NCBI GenBank assembly: GCA_963844055.1
Contig: CAWJMN010000001.1
Span: forward strand, 2,666,001 to 2,730,000
Direction: 5' to 3'
DNA length: 64,000 nucleotides
DNA from: CAWJMN01 sp963844055
GTDB taxonomy: Bacteria > Planctomycetota > Planctomycetia > Pirellulales > Pirellulaceae
Below are positions 35,064 to 44,110 of the stretch, piece after piece. The notes under the pieces were generated by a model. The model was not told where the DNA came from and made no database searches. It saw only the letters and a program-made list of their open reading frames with translations. The translations under genes were made by a program, and so were the position numbers. Position 1 is the stretch's first letter. The number at the start of each line of letters is the position of its first letter.

Positions 35064-36062
35064 ATGAGTGATTCACTTTCCAAAAAAGGGTGGTTGGGGT
35101 TTGATCTTGGTGGCACCAAGATGATGGCTGCGGCCTTCAGCCCCGACTTCCGTGTGGTGGGGCGCAAACGCCGCAAAACCAAAGGCTCCGAAGGGGTAAG
35201 AGCGGGCATTGACCGCATCCTCGAAACGATCAAGGATGCGCTCGAAGAAGCCAAGCTCTCCTCAAACGAACTTTCTGGTATTGGAATTGGATGCCCTGGC
35301 AATATCGACCTCGAGCGTGGCGTGGTCGTTGACACCGCGAACCTCGGCTGGAAGCATGTTCACTTGCGAGAGGTTCTCGAAAAAGAATTCGAGTGCCCCG
35401 TCGTTTTGCTCAATGATGTTGATGCTGGCGTGTACGGCGAGTACCGCTTTGGCGCTGCTAAGCATTCGCGCAGTTCGCTGGGCGTCTTCCCAGGAACTGG
35501 CATCGGTGGTGGGTTCGTCTACGAAGGACAGATCCTTCGGGGCAAGACCCTTTCCTGCTTTGAAGTCGGGCACGTCCTTGTAACTCCCGGCGGACAACTT
35601 TGTGGCTGCGGACGCTTTGGCTGCCTCGAGACCGAAGCCAGCCGTTTGGCCGTCGCCTCACAAGCTGCTGCGGCCGCCTTTCGTGGCGAAGCACCTTATC
35701 TGCTAAAACATGCGGGGACCGACCTCTCTGCCATCCGCAGCGGCATGATTGCTGAATCCATCAAGGAAGGCGACAAGGCCGTTGAACAGATCGTCAAGCG
35801 TGCGGCCGCATTGATCGGCCAAGTCGTGGGAGATGTCGTTAACCTACTAGCGCCTGACACGGTCATTCTGGGCGGTGGACTGGTAGAAGCGATGCCCGAA
35901 CTGTTTGTCGAAGGTGTAGAAGAAGCGGCCAAACGACGTGCAGCTCCTCCATTCACCAAGATCTTTCGTGTTGTCGCCGCAAAGCTAGGTGATGATGCCG
36001 TAGTTCGTGGTGCAGCGGCTTGGGCCGAAAAGGTATTTGGCACTCCATCGGAAATCAATTAA
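35064..36062 (+). CDS. ROK-family sugar kinase (glucokinase type)
   Basis: About 332 residues from the ATG used; the open frame begins 51 codons earlier but the fold starts at GWLGFDLGGTKMMAAAF. It has the ROK signatures: the phosphate loop DLGGTK, the catalytic Asp in VVLLNDVDAGVYGEYRFG, the sugar-binding FEVGHVLV and the zinc-binding GQLCGCGRFGCLETEAS. It phosphorylates a hexose, probably glucose. It stands 17 bases before ppx and opens a run of polyphosphate genes, so use of polyphosphate as phosphate donor is a possibility that the sequence alone does not show. Confidence 0.9.
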   Translation: MSDSLSKKGWLGFDLGGTKMMAAAFSPDFRVVGRKRRKTKGSEGVRAGIDRILETIKDALEEAKLSSNELSGIGIGCPGNIDLERGVVVDTANLGWKHVHLREVLEKEFECPVVLLNDVDAGVYGEYRFGAAKHSRSSLGVFPGTGIGGGFVYEGQILRGKTLSCFEVGHVLVTPGGQLCGCGRFGCLETEASRLAVASQAAAAAFRGEAPYLLKHAGTDLSAIRSGMIAESIKEGDKAVEQIVKRAAALIGQVVGDVVNLLAPDTVILGGGLVEAMPELFVEGVEEAAKRRAAPPFTKIFRVVAAKLGDDAVVRGAAAWAEKVFGTPSEIN

Positions 36063-36079
36063 GCCTGGGTTGTTTTGCG

Positions 36080-37663
36080 ATGAACTCGCTTCCTGAAGAA
36101 TCCCCCTTGGTCACTCCACCCCGGCACACTCGTACCGTTGCGGTGATCGATATCGGTACGTCATCGATTCGAATGGCAATTGCAGAGATTGCCTCCACCA
36201 AATCGGTTCGCAACTTGGAATCGTTGTCTCAGGCCGTCAATCTTGGCAAAGACACCTTTACCAAAGGGGCCATTAGCAAGGCCTCCATCGAAGACTGCGT
36301 GAGAGTGCTAAAGAGCTATCGTCGCATCCTCAGCGAATACCAGATCGACAAGCCCGAACATATTCGCGTGGTGGCAACGAGCGCCGTTCGCGAAGCCAGC
36401 AATCGTTTGGCGTTCATTGACCGCATTTACATCGCTACCGGCCTGCATGTCGAGCCAATCGATGAGGCCGAAGTCAATCGAATGACGTTCCTCGGCATTC
36501 AGCCCGACTTCAAAGCCGACGCCAGTTTGGCCGATGCCCGTTTGGTCGTTGTCGAAGTCGGTGGTGGCAGCACCGAACTGCTGGTGGTCAAAGGGGGCGA
36601 CGTCGACTATTCGCATACCTACCGCCTTGGTTCGCTCCGCTTGCGCGAAACCTTGGAAGTCTTCCGTGCACCAACGGTCAAAGTGCGTAACATCATGGAG
36701 ACGCACATCCATCGTACGGTGGAAGAGATTGCCGGCCACGTCCCCCAGGACCAGCGTGTGGAAATGATCGCACTGGGTGGCGATGTCCGCTTTGCCGTGC
36801 GACACCTGCTCCACGAGGTCGATGGAAGCTCACTGGTTAAACTGCCGATCCGAGCATTAGAGGACTTTACCAACAAGATTCTGGGCCAATCCGAAGAGCG
36901 ATTGGTTCGTAAGTTTGGCATTAGCTTCCCCGATGCGGAAACACTGGGCCCGGCACTGCTGGCTTACTTGCTTTTAGCAAAAGAGCTCAAGCTGCCTCAC
37001 ATCCTGGTAAGCCATGCCAACCTGCGCGACGGCCTTTTAACCGAAATGGCGCATGGCGATGCCTGGTCCAAGGAATTCAGCCAGCAAATCATTCGCTCGG
37101 CCATGGACTTAGGACAGAAATACTCGTTTGATCAAGACCATGCGGTTCATGTCGCGCATCTGTCGTCACTGCTGTTTGCAGAACTACGAGAAGAACACCA
37201 GCTTTCGCCACGGTACGAAATCATCCTCTACATCGCGGCGCTGCTGCATGAGGTGGGACTGTTTGTTAGCAATCGCAGCTATCACAAGCACTCGCTCTAC
37301 GTCATTCGCAACAGCGAATTGTTCGGGCTGAGCAAAAAGGATGTTTTGCTGGCCGCCCTGGTCGCTCGCTATCACCGCCGGGCATCACCGCAGCCTACGC
37401 ATGAAGGGTACATGACCCTCGATCGTGACGAGCGGGTTGCCGTGGCGAAAATGGCTGCACTGTTGCGGGTCGCTATCGCCTTGGACGAATCGCGCAGCCA
37501 ACGTATCCATGAAATCGTTTGTACTCGTGAAGCAAATCGCCTGATCATTTCGATCCCACGTGTGGAAGACCTTTCGCTGGAACAACTGGCTCTCAAACAA
37601 AGTGGCGCCCTCTTTGAGGAGACCTTTGGTCAGCCGGTACTACTCCGTATGGCCCGGCGATAG
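36080..37663 (+). CDS. ppx: Ppx/GppA-type exopolyphosphatase with C-terminal HD domain
   Basis: About 527 residues. The ATG used avoids overlap with the ROK gene. Residues about 20-320 are the ASKHA-fold Ppx/GppA domain (VAVIDIGTSSIRMAIAEI, VRVVATSAVREASNRLAFI, VVEVGGGSTELLVV). Residues about 340-500 are an HD-type helical domain (IAALLHEVGLFVSNRSYHK), as in the long bacterial enzymes. The reaction is removal of terminal phosphates from polyphosphate or hydrolysis of pppGpp to ppGpp; the two cannot be told apart by sequence. It is the second gene of the ROK-ppx-ppk1-sixA-ppk2 run. Confidence 0.92.
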   Translation: MNSLPEESPLVTPPRHTRTVAVIDIGTSSIRMAIAEIASTKSVRNLESLSQAVNLGKDTFTKGAISKASIEDCVRVLKSYRRILSEYQIDKPEHIRVVATSAVREASNRLAFIDRIYIATGLHVEPIDEAEVNRMTFLGIQPDFKADASLADARLVVVEVGGGSTELLVVKGGDVDYSHTYRLGSLRLRETLEVFRAPTVKVRNIMETHIHRTVEEIAGHVPQDQRVEMIALGGDVRFAVRHLLHEVDGSSLVKLPIRALEDFTNKILGQSEERLVRKFGISFPDAETLGPALLAYLLLAKELKLPHILVSHANLRDGLLTEMAHGDAWSKEFSQQIIRSAMDLGQKYSFDQDHAVHVAHLSSLLFAELREEHQLSPRYEIILYIAALLHEVGLFVSNRSYHKHSLYVIRNSELFGLSKKDVLLAALVARYHRRASPQPTHEGYMTLDRDERVAVAKMAALLRVAIALDESRSQRIHEIVCTREANRLIISIPRVEDLSLEQLALKQSGALFEETFGQPVLLRMARR

Positions 37664-37735
37664 TTTTCCTACGAGATGATGTGCGGTCCATTCCCATTGC
37701 ATTTTTGATCCCCTTAGTAACTGACTGTTTTTGCT

Positions 37736-39848
37736 ATGACTGAGCGTGATTCAAAATTCTTTAACCGAGAACTGAGCTGGCTAGAATTCAATCAGCGAGT
37801 CCTTGATGAAGCGCATGATCAATCAATTCCTCTGCTCGAACGGCTGAAGTTCCTGGCGATCACGGCGTCGAACTTGGATGAGTTCTTCATGGTCCGCGTC
37901 GGCGGCCTGCGCGTACTGGTACAGCAGGGGATTTCAACGCCCGATCCCACCGGAATGACACCGCTCGATCAATTGGCAGCGATTAGCGAACGCTCGCATT
38001 CGATGATCCAAGATCAATATGCCTGCTTTCGGGATGAGCTAGAACCCAAGCTCGCCGAAGCCGGCATTAAGCGTGTGGCCGCTGGCGAACTGACCGAGCG
38101 CCAAAGCAAGGGGCTGGAACAAGTATTTGAAAGCGAGATCTTTTCTGTCCTGTCTCCCATGGCGCTGCGCGACGACCAAGAGTTCCCGCTGCTGGCCAAC
38201 CAGATGCTGCACATTTGCGTAATCCTCAAGGGAGTTCCAGCAACGCCTGAGGAACTGCGTCACGCGGTCATTCCCCTGGGACGCACTATTCCACGTATTC
38301 TTACCCTCTCGGCCGATCGCGGGTATAGCTACACGTTGCTTGAAGATGTGGTTCAGCACTTTCTGCAGCGGTTTTTCCCCGGCGAGCAAGTTCTGGGAAG
38401 CTGCGTGTTTCGCATCACACGCAATGCCGACTTTTCTTTCCGCGATGACCTAGCTCCCGACATGCTCACCGGTATGGAAGGGATTCTGACTGCGCAAACA
38501 TGGAGACTGCGTCCGTCTGGAGGTAGGAAGCTGCTCTAACGAGCAAGTTATCGCTTATCTCAAGTCGAAACTGGAAGTGGAAGATGAAGATATCTTCCTC
38601 GCCCCCGGTCCGGTGGACCTGTCGGCCTTTATGCCGCTAACCGATCGCGCAGGATTTGACTCCCTCAAGTACGCACCCTGGCCGCCGCAACCCTCACCCG
38701 ATGTCGAACCTGGCATCAGCATGTTTGAGCAGTTGTCACAGCGTGACATCCTGCTTGTACATCCCTATCAAAGTTTTGAGCCGGTCTTGCGCTTGATCGA
38801 AGAGGCCGCTGCCGACCCCGATGTGCTGGCGATCAAGCAAATCCTCTACCGCACCAGTCGCACCAGTCCGATTGTTGCCGCCTTGGCCAAAGCTGCTCAG
38901 CGTGGCAAATACGTCACCGTCATTGTCGAACTAAAAGCTCGCTTTGATGAGGCTCGCAACATTGAATGGGCACGGAACCTCGAAGAGGCCGGTGTACAGG
39001 TTATCTTTGGCGTCAAGAAGCTAAAGACCCATGCCAAGTTATGTGTTATTGTTCGCCGCGAACCACAAGGGATTCAGCGGTATTGCCACTTTGGCACGGG
39101 CAACTACAACGAATTAACCGCCAAGATTTACAGCGATGTCAGCCTCCTCACTTGCAACGAAGAGTTAGGGGCGGATGCCGTCAGCTTCTTCAATGCCATT
39201 ACCGGCTATTCCCAGCCGCAACGGTTCCGCAAGATTGAAGCCGCGCCGATTGGACTTCGCTCCCGCGTGCTGGAACTGATTGAAGGGGAAACAAAACGCA
39301 AGAAAGAGGGCCAAAAGGCTTCGATTACGGCCAAGGTCAATTCGCTGGTCGACCCCGAAATCATCCAAGCCCTTTATGCTGCTTCGCAAGCTGGTGTAAA
39401 AGTTCGGCTGAACATTCGCGGCGTCTGCTGCTTGCGTCCTGGAGTGCAGGGACTTAGCGAAAACATTACCGTCATCAGCGTGATCGACCGCTTTTTAGAG
39501 CATGCTCGCATCTTGCATTTCCATCATGGCGGCGACAACCTCGTACTCATTTCCAGTGCCGACTGGATGTCACGCAATTTGGATCGGCGCATTGAGTTAT
39601 TGGTTCCAGTAGAAGAACCTACCCTCAGCGCGAGATTGATCGGCGTACTAGAAGCCTACTTCGAAGACAACCTAAAGAGCCACGAGCTACAGCCGAGCGG
39701 CCATTATCGGCAGCGTAAACCTTCTGCCCGCCGCAAGCAAAAGCGAAGCCAGGAGATGCTCTACGAGGAAGCCTGCAAAATGGTACGAAAAGACCTTCAG
39801 TCGCAGCGCACCACGTTTGAGCCACATCGATCCGTCGGTGAAGAATAG
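37736..39848 (+). pseudogene. ppk1: Polyphosphate kinase 1, frame broken by a one-base insertion
   Basis: Two consecutive frames together encode a full-length PPK1 of about 704 residues. The first covers the N-terminal and head domains (FFNRELSWLEFNQRVLDEA, ITASNLDEFFMVRVGGL). After EGILTAQ it should read HGDCVRLEVGSCSNEQVIAY, which is present in the +1 frame. Removing one A from the AAA run at 38496-38498 restores it. The second part holds both kinase lobes, including the phospho-acceptor His in KKLKTHAKLCVI and the second key segment YCHFGTGNYNELTAKIY. PPK1 makes polyphosphate from ATP at the inner membrane. The site of the indel suggests a sequencing error rather than decay. Confidence 0.9.
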
Positions 39849-39878
39849 TCACTCCTTCTCTTAACGGGCGAGGCCACC

Positions 39879-40370
39879 TTGAAAACACTACTGCTAATGC
39901 GTCACGCCAAGTCCTCTTGGAAAGATGACACCCTAGATGACCACGACCGCCCGTTAAACAAACGGGGCAAGAAAGACGCCCCACGGATGGGCCAATTGCT
40001 TCGGGACGAGGTTCTCGTTCCCGACTTCGTACTAGCTTCCACGGCCCGTCGTGCACGAAAGACCGCCGATCATGTGGCATTGGCAAGTGGGTTTCGGGGT
40101 GAGATGCGTATCACCTCGACACTCTATGAAGCAGGAGCAGAACAGATTGCTGCGGCAATTTCCGAAACTCCCGAGTCCTTTGGGCTCGTCCTTCTGATCG
40201 GCCACAACCCCGGCCTAGAGGAACTGCTAGAAATATGGACGCACGACTATCGCCCCATGCCTACGGCGGCGATCGCGAAGCTAGAAATTGACATCTCCAC
40301 CTGGCAAGAGCTGTCACTCACCACCTCTGTCAAACTAATCCAGATTTGGCAACCGCGAGAACTAGCTTAA
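39879..40370 (+). CDS. sixA: SixA-type phosphohistidine phosphatase
   Basis: A 163-residue histidine-phosphatase-superfamily protein starting at a TTG, with a GAGG site about 5 bases upstream. It has the RHG-type signature LLLMRHAKSSWKD at the N-terminus, where the His is the phospho-acceptor, a second catalytic His in LIGHNPGLEELL and an Arg in ASTARRARKTADHV. SixA removes phosphate from histidine of phosphotransfer proteins; related forms act on small phosphates. It lies 30 bases after ppk1 and 35 before ppk2, a placement that suggests work on the same metabolites, but this is inference. Confidence 0.85.
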   Translation: MKTLLLMRHAKSSWKDDTLDDHDRPLNKRGKKDAPRMGQLLRDEVLVPDFVLASTARRARKTADHVALASGFRGEMRITSTLYEAGAEQIAAAISETPESFGLVLLIGHNPGLEELLEIWTHDYRPMPTAAIAKLEIDISTWQELSLTTSVKLIQIWQPRELA

Positions 40371-40405
40371 CTCCCTGGGTGTCTTACCTTTTTGGAATCG
40401 CACTC

Positions 40406-41209
40406 ATGCCTACAAGACATCGCATCAGCCCCGGCTCCAAAGTACACTTCAGCGATCTTTCCACTCGCGGCAAAGACTTTGCAACTGATCGAGAGGCAAC
40501 CGAAAAAGACTTTCAACGCCTACGTGACGATATCTCCACCGTTCAAGATCGCCTGTTTGCCGAAGGAAAGCGAAAGCTACTTGTCCTGTTTCAAGCGATG
40601 GATACCGGGGGCAAAAATGGCACGATTCGCGATGTCTTTAGCGGCATCAATCCCCACGGAGTTGCCGTCACTTCCTTCAAGGCCCCGACGGCCGAAGAAC
40701 TAGGTCATGATTTTCTCTGGCGAGTGCATAAGGCGGTCCCTGGCGCAGGGATGATTGGCGTTTTCAATCGCTCGCACTATGAAGATGTCCTTGTCGTGCG
40801 CGTGGACAAGCTCGTCCCTGACGAGGTCTGGAACGCCCGCTACGAACAAATCAACCAATTTGAAAAGCTCCTGCACGACAGCGGCACAACGATCCTCAAG
40901 TTTTTCCTGCATATCTCTGAGGACGAACAGAAAAAACGCCTCGAGGAACGCAAAACCGAAGTCCGAAAGCAGTGGAAGTTCTCTCCGGAAGATCTTCACG
41001 ACCGCAAGGACTGGAAGAAATACATGCAGGCCTACGATGACATTCTCGAACGCTGCAATACGCATCATGCCCCGTGGTACGTCATTCCGGCCGATCAAAA
41101 GTGGTATCGCAATTATGCCGTTGCCAAGGTGATCGAACATACCTTGCGCACGCTGGATCCTCAGTATCCACCCATGCCTGCCAACTTGAAGGATGTCGTT
41201 ATCAAGTAG
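40406..41209 (+). CDS. ppk2: Polyphosphate kinase 2 family protein
   Basis: About 267 residues from the ATG used. It has the PPK2 thymidylate-kinase-like fold with Walker A LFQAMDTGGKNGTIRDVFSG, the lid-type Walker B VFNRSHYEDVLVVRVDKLVP and the conserved KFFLHISEDEQKKRLEERK followed by a WKFSPEDL segment. The layout and length match single-domain PPK2, which uses polyphosphate to phosphorylate AMP or ADP (or GDP), opposite in preferred direction to PPK1. Having both kinases in one operon with a Ppx would let the cell make and spend polyphosphate. It converges on the fmdB gene with an 18-base gap. Confidence 0.93.
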   Translation: MPTRHRISPGSKVHFSDLSTRGKDFATDREATEKDFQRLRDDISTVQDRLFAEGKRKLLVLFQAMDTGGKNGTIRDVFSGINPHGVAVTSFKAPTAEELGHDFLWRVHKAVPGAGMIGVFNRSHYEDVLVVRVDKLVPDEVWNARYEQINQFEKLLHDSGTTILKFFLHISEDEQKKRLEERKTEVRKQWKFSPEDLHDRKDWKKYMQAYDDILERCNTHHAPWYVIPADQKWYRNYAVAKVIEHTLRTLDPQYPPMPANLKDVVIK

Positions 41210-41227
41210 CCTACGGCAGTGGACTGC

Positions 41228-41455
41228 TTACATTCCGCCACAACCACCCATGCCACACTGCGGCTTGCCACAGCCCATCATCGGCAAGGAGCCCGAACCG
41301 AGAGAGCCTGAAGAAATTGCCGGGGTCGCGCTCACGCTAAGTAGTCGCGTTAGTTGCTGCGAGTCGCACTGGGGACAATGTGGCTTTTCTTCTCCCCGCA
41401 CGAGGGTTTCAAACTCAGCCTTGCACTTTTCGCAGGCAAATTCATAAAGTGGCAT
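41228..41455 (-). CDS. FmdB-family zinc-ribbon protein
   Basis: A 75-residue protein. The N-terminal MPLYEFACEKCKAEFETLV and HCPQCDSQQLTRLLS carry two CxxC zinc-binding pairs, the FmdB/CxxC_CxxC_SSSS signature. The tail is rich in Gly, Met and Cys (GCGKPQCGMGGCGGM), which could bind extra metal. FmdB proteins are small putative regulators with unknown targets. It stands alone on the minus strand with a divergent promoter region shared with nnrE. Confidence 0.88.
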   Translation of the reverse strand: MPLYEFACEKCKAEFETLVRGEEKPHCPQCDSQQLTRLLSVSATPAISSGSLGSGSLPMMGCGKPQCGMGGCGGM

Positions 41456-41597
41456 CGCAACCTCTCACTTCCACACAACAAAACTCAACTTCGGTCACCC
41501 GGACCACTTTAAAGCAGCCGTCTCAATTAGACTTTATTAACCACTCGCCCTTGCTGCAAGGTATCGCTGGCTTCCGCACCCTCGAAAAGTATCTCCA

Positions 41598-42323
41598 ATG
41601 CCTTCCATTATCCTAACCCGAGAAGAAGTCCGCCGCGTTGATCAACTCGCGATCGATCAACTAAACATTTCCAGCCTCGTCCTGATGGAGAATGCTGGTC
41701 GCGGTGCTGCAGAAATCATCGCCAAACTCGCCAGCCCTTCGACTGGTACTGGCGGCAAGGTCTTTATTTTATGCGGCAAAGGGAACAATGGGGGTGATGG
41801 CCTTGTGGTGGCACGGCAGCTGGCCATCTTGGGAATTCCTGCCGAAACGCTCGTACTCGGCCGACCAGAGGACCTATCCCCGGACAGCCACGTTAACTGG
41901 CAAATCGGCCAGCGACTTGGGCTGCCAATTTCCACACTCACGGCCGTAGATTCTGCGGCGCAAGAGGTTGAAGGCCGGCAGCTTTTAGAGTCCTTCCTTA
42001 GCTCATTTGGCCCCAGTGATTGGCTCGTCGACGGCCTGCTGGGAACCGGCAGTACGTCCGCGCCGCGTGGCCTGATCGCGGTCGCCATCCGGGCCGTCAA
42101 CCAGAATTGCCCAAAGGTGATCGCTCTGGACCTGCCTAGTGGACTGGATGCCAACACGGGCGTTCCCTTCGAACCAACCATCCATGCTCAAATCTGCCTC
42201 ACATTTGCCGCCAATAAACCCGGCCTTATCACTTGGCAGCAGGGCCCCGGCCGACAGCTTCACGTGATTCACATTGGCATTCCCGATTCTTTCCTAAATC
42301 AAGTGAAATCGCATAGCCCCTAG
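41598..42323 (+). CDS. nnrE: NAD(P)H-hydrate epimerase (YjeF N-terminal type)
   Basis: A 241-residue protein made of the YjeF_N domain alone, without the C-terminal dehydratase found in the fused Escherichia coli YjeF. Motifs are LTREEVRRVDQLAIDQLNIS, LVLMENAGRGAAEII, VFILCGKGNNGGDGLVVARQ and VIALDLPSGLDANTG, which hold the nucleotide site and catalytic Asp. It epimerises damaged NAD(P)H hydrate so that a dehydratase (not in this window) can repair it. It is the first plus-strand gene after the divergent fmdB promoter and is followed by an unrelated unknown gene. Confidence 0.92.
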   Translation: MPSIILTREEVRRVDQLAIDQLNISSLVLMENAGRGAAEIIAKLASPSTGTGGKVFILCGKGNNGGDGLVVARQLAILGIPAETLVLGRPEDLSPDSHVNWQIGQRLGLPISTLTAVDSAAQEVEGRQLLESFLSSFGPSDWLVDGLLGTGSTSAPRGLIAVAIRAVNQNCPKVIALDLPSGLDANTGVPFEPTIHAQICLTFAANKPGLITWQQGPGRQLHVIHIGIPDSFLNQVKSHSP

Positions 42324-42435
42324 CGGTTTGATCCTGATAGACCGTCCCGCCGCAAGTCGCAAGCTGGCGTTATAATGAACACCTACTGTTTGAAACTGTC
42401 CCCATACATCGTTTTCCTTTTGGCTTGGCAAGTTT

Positions 42436-43686
42436 ATGAAGCTGGCGCTCATTGGCTGTGATTCGGAATCGTTGGCCCTAGTGAGGGCATTAATCGATTC
42501 CTCCGCCGATGCCGAACCGGCAAGCCGCATCCAATTCGTTGCTGCCTTCGATGCAGAAAAGTGGGAACAGGAACTAATTCAGCTTGCCGGGGCCATTGAA
42601 ACTCGCGGCGACTGGGAAAGCATCTTACTGGCCGCTCCTGTCGACGCCGTCCTCGTTGCTCGTGGCCAACTAGATCCCGCCGAGAAGACAGGCTTTTCGG
42701 GGCAAGAGCGACGCTGCGAACAACTTCGCAAAATCGTGCAGGCCGGACTCCCTCTGATTGTGGTCCAGCCCGGCTGTGAAGAGATCGTCGGCTTTGAGCT
42801 AGAAATGATCCGTTCGGACCAAAACGGCATCTTGGTGCCGTGGTTACCCGGATTTGTCCCCGAAGCGGTTACCGCCTTTTGTCGCCTTGCGCACACCGAG
42901 GATTCCCCACTGGGAATAGTCGAGCAAGTCACTGCCGAACGCGAGCTGGCTGATCGCAGTCGCAGCAATGTACTGCTGCAATTCTCGCGCGATGCTGAAA
43001 TCCTTCGCCGCCTACTGCTAAACATCACCAAGGTCACAGCATCCGGACCAGTCAGCGAATCCATGCGAGACCCCATGGCTGGTGGTCCTCGCCCACTGCT
43101 TCCGCTGTCCAACCTCAGCGTCCACCTATCGGGGAAGCAACCGTTTCCCGCGCGATGGAGCGTCATCCCGTCGGAAAGCCCCGCCGGTGCTAGGTTCACC
43201 CTTCAAGGTACCCAAGGAAAGGCTGTCCTGCATGTTCCTCAAGACCCGCTCGCTGCTTGGCGATTAGAAATCAACAGCCAAGTCCAGGTACTTGCCCCTG
43301 TGCCTGCCGCACAGCAATTGCGATCGGCAATCGAACAAGCTAACTCGCCAGAGCACGCCGGAGACTGGCTTGGTGCTTGTCGGTCCATCGAAGCCACCAG
43401 CTGTATCGATCGCAGCCTGCAACGCGGCCGAGCGATCGAGCTGTTCAACGAAGAACATTCCGAGGAGGGAACGTTTAAAGGACTGATGGCGGCTGGGGGA
43501 TGCCTCATGCTGATGGCAACCTTGGGAATCATCGTCTTCCTTGCTGGCCTAGAGGGGGTGTTTGGAAGCGGAGCGCTAAATCGGGCCTGGTGGCCCGTGC
43601 TGCTCGTTACTCCTATGGTCGTTTTCATGCTGCTTCAATTACTACTTGGCCTCACCCGCCGCGCTTCGTCCAATCGAGCACGCTAG
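42436..43686 (+). CDS. Unknown protein: Rossmann-like N-terminus and two C-terminal membrane helices
   Basis: A 416-residue protein without a recognised family. The N-terminus (MKLALIGCDSESLALVRALI) resembles an oxidoreductase-type Rossmann start, but the GxGxxG loop is not kept. The next 130 residues alternate strands and helices (VDAVLVARGQLDPAEKTGF, GLPLIVVQPGCEEI) as in Gfo/Idh/MocA proteins. The C-terminal part has two likely membrane helices near residues 352-380 and 392-412 (CLMLMATLGIIVFLAGL, WWPVLLVTPMVVFMLLQLLL), unusual for such enzymes. A perfect TATAAT lies 60 bases before the ATG. Membrane-bound sensing of a dinucleotide or sugar is a guess. Confidence 0.75.
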   Translation: MKLALIGCDSESLALVRALIDSSADAEPASRIQFVAAFDAEKWEQELIQLAGAIETRGDWESILLAAPVDAVLVARGQLDPAEKTGFSGQERRCEQLRKIVQAGLPLIVVQPGCEEIVGFELEMIRSDQNGILVPWLPGFVPEAVTAFCRLAHTEDSPLGIVEQVTAERELADRSRSNVLLQFSRDAEILRRLLLNITKVTASGPVSESMRDPMAGGPRPLLPLSNLSVHLSGKQPFPARWSVIPSESPAGARFTLQGTQGKAVLHVPQDPLAAWRLEINSQVQVLAPVPAAQQLRSAIEQANSPEHAGDWLGACRSIEATSCIDRSLQRGRAIELFNEEHSEEGTFKGLMAAGGCLMLMATLGIIVFLAGLEGVFGSGALNRAWWPVLLVTPMVVFMLLQLLLGLTRRASSNRAR

Positions 43687-43758
43687 CAAACGCTCTTTGC
43701 AATGATGCGTAACGATTAGATAAACTTTGCCGGCAACTCCTGCCGATAGCATTGCCAT

Positions 43759-43779
43759 GCAAGGACGCTGCATCCTTGC
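43759..43779 (+). repeat. 7-bp hairpin upstream of the lipoprotein gene
   Basis: GCAAGGA and TCCTTGC pair around CGCTGCA, about 55 bases before the lipoprotein start. An 11-base direct repeat CACGCTAGCAA also brackets this gap, near 43679 and 43806. No known element was recognised. Confidence 0.3.
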
Positions 43780-43834
43780 CGTGTGCCTCTTTCAAGCCCA
43801 TCGCCACGCTAGCAAGCCAAGACCGGAGTGGAAC

Positions 43835-44110
43835 ATGCGATCTCGTTTCGCTTTTGTTTGCTTAATGGCCGCTTCGCTAGCAACGCTCGGGTGCGGATCG
43901 CTTTCTGTCCGCTACAACGACCCCTCGGATCCCTTCAGCCAATGCTGTCGTGATCGTCGCATGGTCCGCGATGGTCGACCAGGCTGCCGAACTGGCGCCG
44001 GTATGGCCATTCCTCCCGCCGCCAGCGATTCCGAAGAACGCGATGCTGCGGTGCCCGGAGCCAAGTTCCACTCCGTACCAGTGCAACCCGTCTTTGAGCG
44101 CCAGCTCTAG
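43835..44110 (+). CDS. Small putative lipoprotein
   Basis: About 91 residues from the ATG used, which has GGAG 7 bases upstream. The N-terminus is a lipoprotein signal (MRSRFAFVCLMAASLATLGC) ending in a lipobox LATLGC, although Leu at -1 is weaker than the usual Ala/Gly. The rest is short and has two Cys (FSQCCRDRR) and charged residues with no known domain. It is probably anchored outside the membrane. Function unknown. The in-frame codons before the ATG (36 of them) do not look like a signal. Confidence 0.65.
   Translation: MRSRFAFVCLMAASLATLGCGSLSVRYNDPSDPFSQCCRDRRMVRDGRPGCRTGAGMAIPPAASDSEERDAAVPGAKFHSVPVQPVFERQL

Noticed and set aside
40346..40405. Earlier in-frame start for ppk2 overlapping sixA
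   Set aside because: It overlaps the sixA stop, adds 20 residues that do not match the family, and the ATG at 40406 begins MPTRHRISPGSKVHF, a normal PPK2 start.
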